DNA of 7,036 nucleotides from DATAEU01 sp046724395 (GTDB lineage: Bacteria > Actinomycetota > UBA4738 > HRBIN12): the NCBI GenBank assembly GCA_046724395.1, contig JBKOWM010000145.1, forward strand, positions 1 through 7,036, given 5' to 3'. Below, one piece after another: positions 5,547 to 7,036 of this stretch. The notes under the pieces were generated by a model that ran no database searches, was not told the DNA's origin, and saw nothing but the letters and a program-made list of their open reading frames with translations. Numbering within the stretch: the stretch's first letter is position 1; each line of letters starts with the position of its first letter. The translations under genes and the position numbers were made by a program.

Positions 5547-6518
5547 TCAGGTGTAACGGATGCGTGGATCGAGGAAGGCGTAGCCGATGTCGACGATCAG
5601 GTTCGCGACGACGATCAGCAGTGCGCCGAGGATGGTCACGCCCATGACCGCGGTGTAGTTCGACGTGTAAAGCGCGTTAATTGCATACGAGCCGAGGCCT
5701 GGAAGCTGGAACACGTTCTCGACGATGACGGCGCCTCCGAGCAGGAACGCCAGGTCCAGGCCGAACATCGAGACGATCGGCGTCATCGCGCTCCGCAGGC
5801 CGTGGCGATAGATCACCGTGCGCTCGTCGAGGCCTTTCGCGCGAGCCGTGCGGATGTAGTCCTCGCTCATCGTCTCCATGAGGTTTCCGCGCATCATTCG
5901 GGAGTAGAACGCCGCCGTGGTCGACGCCAGGGTCAGCCACGGCAGCACGAAGCGCCCGGTCAGGATCGCGGTGATGATCGACATCCCGTACGGAATCCCG
6001 CTCGAGGGAGCGATGCCCAGCCAGAAGTGAAAGACGTACAGGAACACGAGCCCGAGCCAGAAATCGGGCGCTGACACGCCGATGAGAGCGGCGATCATGG
6101 CGGAGCGGTCGAGCGCGCTCCCCGGTCTGATCGCCGAGACGATGCCGACCGGAAGGCCCAGGATGATCCAGATGACCGCCGATCCGATCGCGAGCGTCGC
6201 GGTGACGGGCGCCCGCGTCCACAGCTCGGTCTTCACGGCGGTGTTGTTGGCGTACGAGAAGTAGACGTCCTTGTCCAGGAAGAACCCTGGAAGCGGGATC
6301 AGGCCGCGGGCGAAATTCCAGTACTGAACCCAGACGGTGCGGTCCAGGCCCAGTCGGTGGCGCACGAGCTCCACCAGCTGCGGGGAGGGATGGCGCCCGA
6401 CGATCCGCAGGACGGGATCCGACGCGGGGAGCTTGATGAAGATGAGGAACGTAACGACGGATACGACGAACAGCACGAGGACGCCGAACAGGGCTCGTCG
6501 GACGATGTATCGAAGCAT
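5547..6518 (-). CDS. ABC transporter permease, DppB/OppB type (peptide/nickel family)
   Basis: A 323-residue integral membrane protein of normal length for the family. ATG 6518 gives the classic start MLRYIVRR followed by TM1 (about 9-29). Then come a periplasmic loop (30-100) with 'LGLDRTVWVQYWNF' (57-69), further membrane segments at about 104-130, 137-168, 188-206, 250-268 and 291-317, and the ending 'FLDPRIRYT'. The cytoplasmic EAA coupling loop that contacts the ATPase is 'EDYIRTARAKGLDERTVIYRHGLRSAMTP' in blocks at 219-247. Such permeases form a heterodimer with a DppC partner and import peptides, nickel or other small solutes using a binding protein and two ATPases. None of these partners lies in the window and the next gene downstream is not dppC. 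The frame could be extended far upstream, but that extension is Arg/Pro-rich and antisense to another gene. A -10-like TATCCT lies 7 nt before the ATG. Confidence 0.93.
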   Translation of the reverse strand: MLRYIVRRALFGVLVLFVVSVVTFLIFIKLPASDPVLRIVGRHPSPQLVELVRHRLGLDRTVWVQYWNFARGLIPLPGFFLDKDVYFSYANNTAVKTELWTRAPVTATLAIGSAVIWIILGLPVGIVSAIRPGSALDRSAMIAALIGVSAPDFWLGLVFLYVFHFWLGIAPSSGIPYGMSIITAILTGRFVLPWLTLASTTAAFYSRMMRGNLMETMSEDYIRTARAKGLDERTVIYRHGLRSAMTPIVSMFGLDLAFLLGGAVIVENVFQLPGLGSYAINALYTSNYTAVMGVTILGALLIVVANLIVDIGYAFLDPRIRYT

Positions 6519-6525
6519 TCGATCG

Positions 6526-6531
6526 AGGATA
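6526..6531 (-). promoter_or_regulatory. Candidate leaderless -10 box of the permease
   Basis: TATCCT on the - strand fits TANNNT and ends 7 nt before ATG 6518, placing the transcription start at or next to the A of ATG. No Shine-Dalgarno precedes this ATG (TCGATCGA is immediately upstream), as expected of a leaderless mRNA. The -35 region is poor (GAAACT-like near 6550). Confidence 0.45.
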
Positions 6532-6575
6532 CGAGCGGGCGCGCCTTCGAGTTTCGGCGCGGTGTCGCATCGGGG

Positions 6576-6581
6576 TAGCGT
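6576..6581 (+). promoter_or_regulatory. Candidate leaderless -10 box of the divergent + strand gene
   Basis: TAGCGT fits TANNNT and is followed by exactly 7 nt and then GTG 6589, the same geometry as the opposing permease promoter. TTTCGG/TTCGGC at 6552-6558 gives a weak -35 at 17-18 bp. If right, it fixes the start of the partial gene at 6589. Confidence 0.35.
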
Positions 6582-6588
6582 CGGATGC

Positions 6589-7036
6589 GTGGACGCATCG
6601 ATCCAACGCGGCGCGCGCGAGCCCGTCGGCGCGCCGATCCGGCCCGGCGGTGGTCCGTACTGGGCGACGAGCGCGGGCTCCATGGCCGCGATCGCCGCCG
6701 TCGACCCGGACGTCGCCGCACGCGCCTTCGGCTCGGGACGCGGCATCGCGCTCGGCGGCGGCTTGCCGAGCGGCTGGCCGGGCGCGATCACCGGACGCGC
6801 GTGGGCGAGCCTCGCACGCTTCGAGGCTGACCTCGGGCGTGGAGCCGTGGACGCGGGCGTCCGCGTTGCGATGTATGACCCGGAGCGCTGGCGACACACA
6901 CCGCCTGACGAGCAGCGTGACCCTGTCACGGCGATCGGTCGGTTCATCCGGCTGTGCCGCAGGCGCGGATACATCTCGATGGTCACGCCGTATCCGCGTC
7001 TCGTGACCGTCCGAGGCGCTTCGTTCACCGCTGAGC
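6589..7036 (+). CDS. Uncharacterised protein, 3' end beyond window
   Basis: The frame is open from GTG 6589 to the last base without a stop (149 codons), so the gene is cut by the window end. It is preferred over other frames because its residues look like a real protein. The part after about residue 65 reads 'SGWPGAITGRAWASLARFEADL', then 'VRVAMYDPERWRHTPPDEQRDP' in blocks from about 90 to 112 (YDPE at 96-99, W101, TP at 104-105, EQ at 108-109), then 'RLCRRRGYISMVTPYPRLVTV'. The YDPExW..TP..EQ..P pattern followed by a helix and strand resembles uncharacterised high-GC proteins that may have a glycoside-hydrolase-like barrel; I recall the pattern but cannot name a family. No signal peptide follows GTG 6589. 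Other possible starts are GTG 6562 and ATG 6682; 6589 is chosen for the -10 box 7 nt upstream. It is divergent from the permease. Confidence 0.6.
   Translation, partial: MDASIQRGAREPVGAPIRPGGGPYWATSAGSMAAIAAVDPDVAARAFGSGRGIALGGGLPSGWPGAITGRAWASLARFEADLGRGAVDAGVRVAMYDPERWRHTPPDEQRDPVTAIGRFIRLCRRRGYISMVTPYPRLVTVRGASFTAE

Noticed and set aside
5397..6074. 225-codon + strand frame antisense to the permease
   Set aside because: Translation is mostly His/Arg/Asp without structure; the opposite strand encodes a complete permease with the EAA loop.
6519..7028. 170-codon N-terminal extension of the permease frame
   Set aside because: The extension is Arg/Pro/Ala-rich and unlike any permease N-terminus. 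The family start is MLRYIVRR at 6518, and the opposite strand carries a better coding frame.

Overview
The window is a G+C-rich (roughly two-thirds by eye), gene-dense bacterial chromosome fragment, cut at both ends through genes. The style suggests a high-GC actinobacterium-like lineage, possibly a deep-branching or uncultured one: GTG starts, TANNNT -10 boxes sitting directly in front of start codons (leaderless-type promoters), GNAT and HxlR genes, and a YceI protein without a signal peptide. Another high-GC phylum such as Chloroflexota cannot be excluded. I saw no tRNA, rRNA, CRISPR array, insertion sequence or phage gene.

Left part (1-1480): two RimJ/RimL-type GNAT acetyltransferase genes lie head to tail on the + strand with 7 bp between them; the first has lost its 5' end to the window edge. 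They converge on a small HxlR-family winged-helix regulator on the - strand. Centre-left (1481-2369): HxlR is divergent from a cytoplasmic YceI-family lipid-binding protein across 191 bp. That spacer holds inverted repeats that are plausible operator sites, and a hairpin follows yceI.

Centre (2370-5018, - strand): one uninterrupted 882-codon frame encodes a complete GcvT (glycine-cleavage T / aminomethyltransferase) followed, in the same polypeptide, by a complete but divergent serine hydroxymethyltransferase (SHMT, GlyA-like). This is the most interesting gene of the window. The fusion would join the enzyme that makes methylene-tetrahydrofolate from glycine-derived aminomethyl groups to the enzyme that uses methylene-tetrahydrofolate to turn glycine into serine. 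The SHMT half keeps the PLP catalytic residues but has lost several normally near-invariant substrate and folate motifs, so an altered substrate is possible.

Right part (5019-7036): upstream of the fusion gene on the same strand is a 65-residue bipolar (basic then acidic) protein of unknown function with an excellent Shine-Dalgarno. Its 3' end, stop codon included, has been duplicated in tandem (35-bp units). Further upstream is a DppB/OppB-type ABC transporter permease with no DppC partner next to it. The permease is divergent from the start of an uncharacterised + strand gene that runs off the window end. Both divergent genes have a -10-like hexamer exactly 7 nt before the start codon.

The likely transcription units are: GNAT pair (+); hxlR (-); yceI (+); small protein and gcvT-glyA (-, possibly with a second promoter before gcvT-glyA); permease (-); unknown partial gene (+). 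There is no pathway-level link between most of these, and only the HxlR/YceI pairing and the one-carbon fusion make functional sense from sequence.
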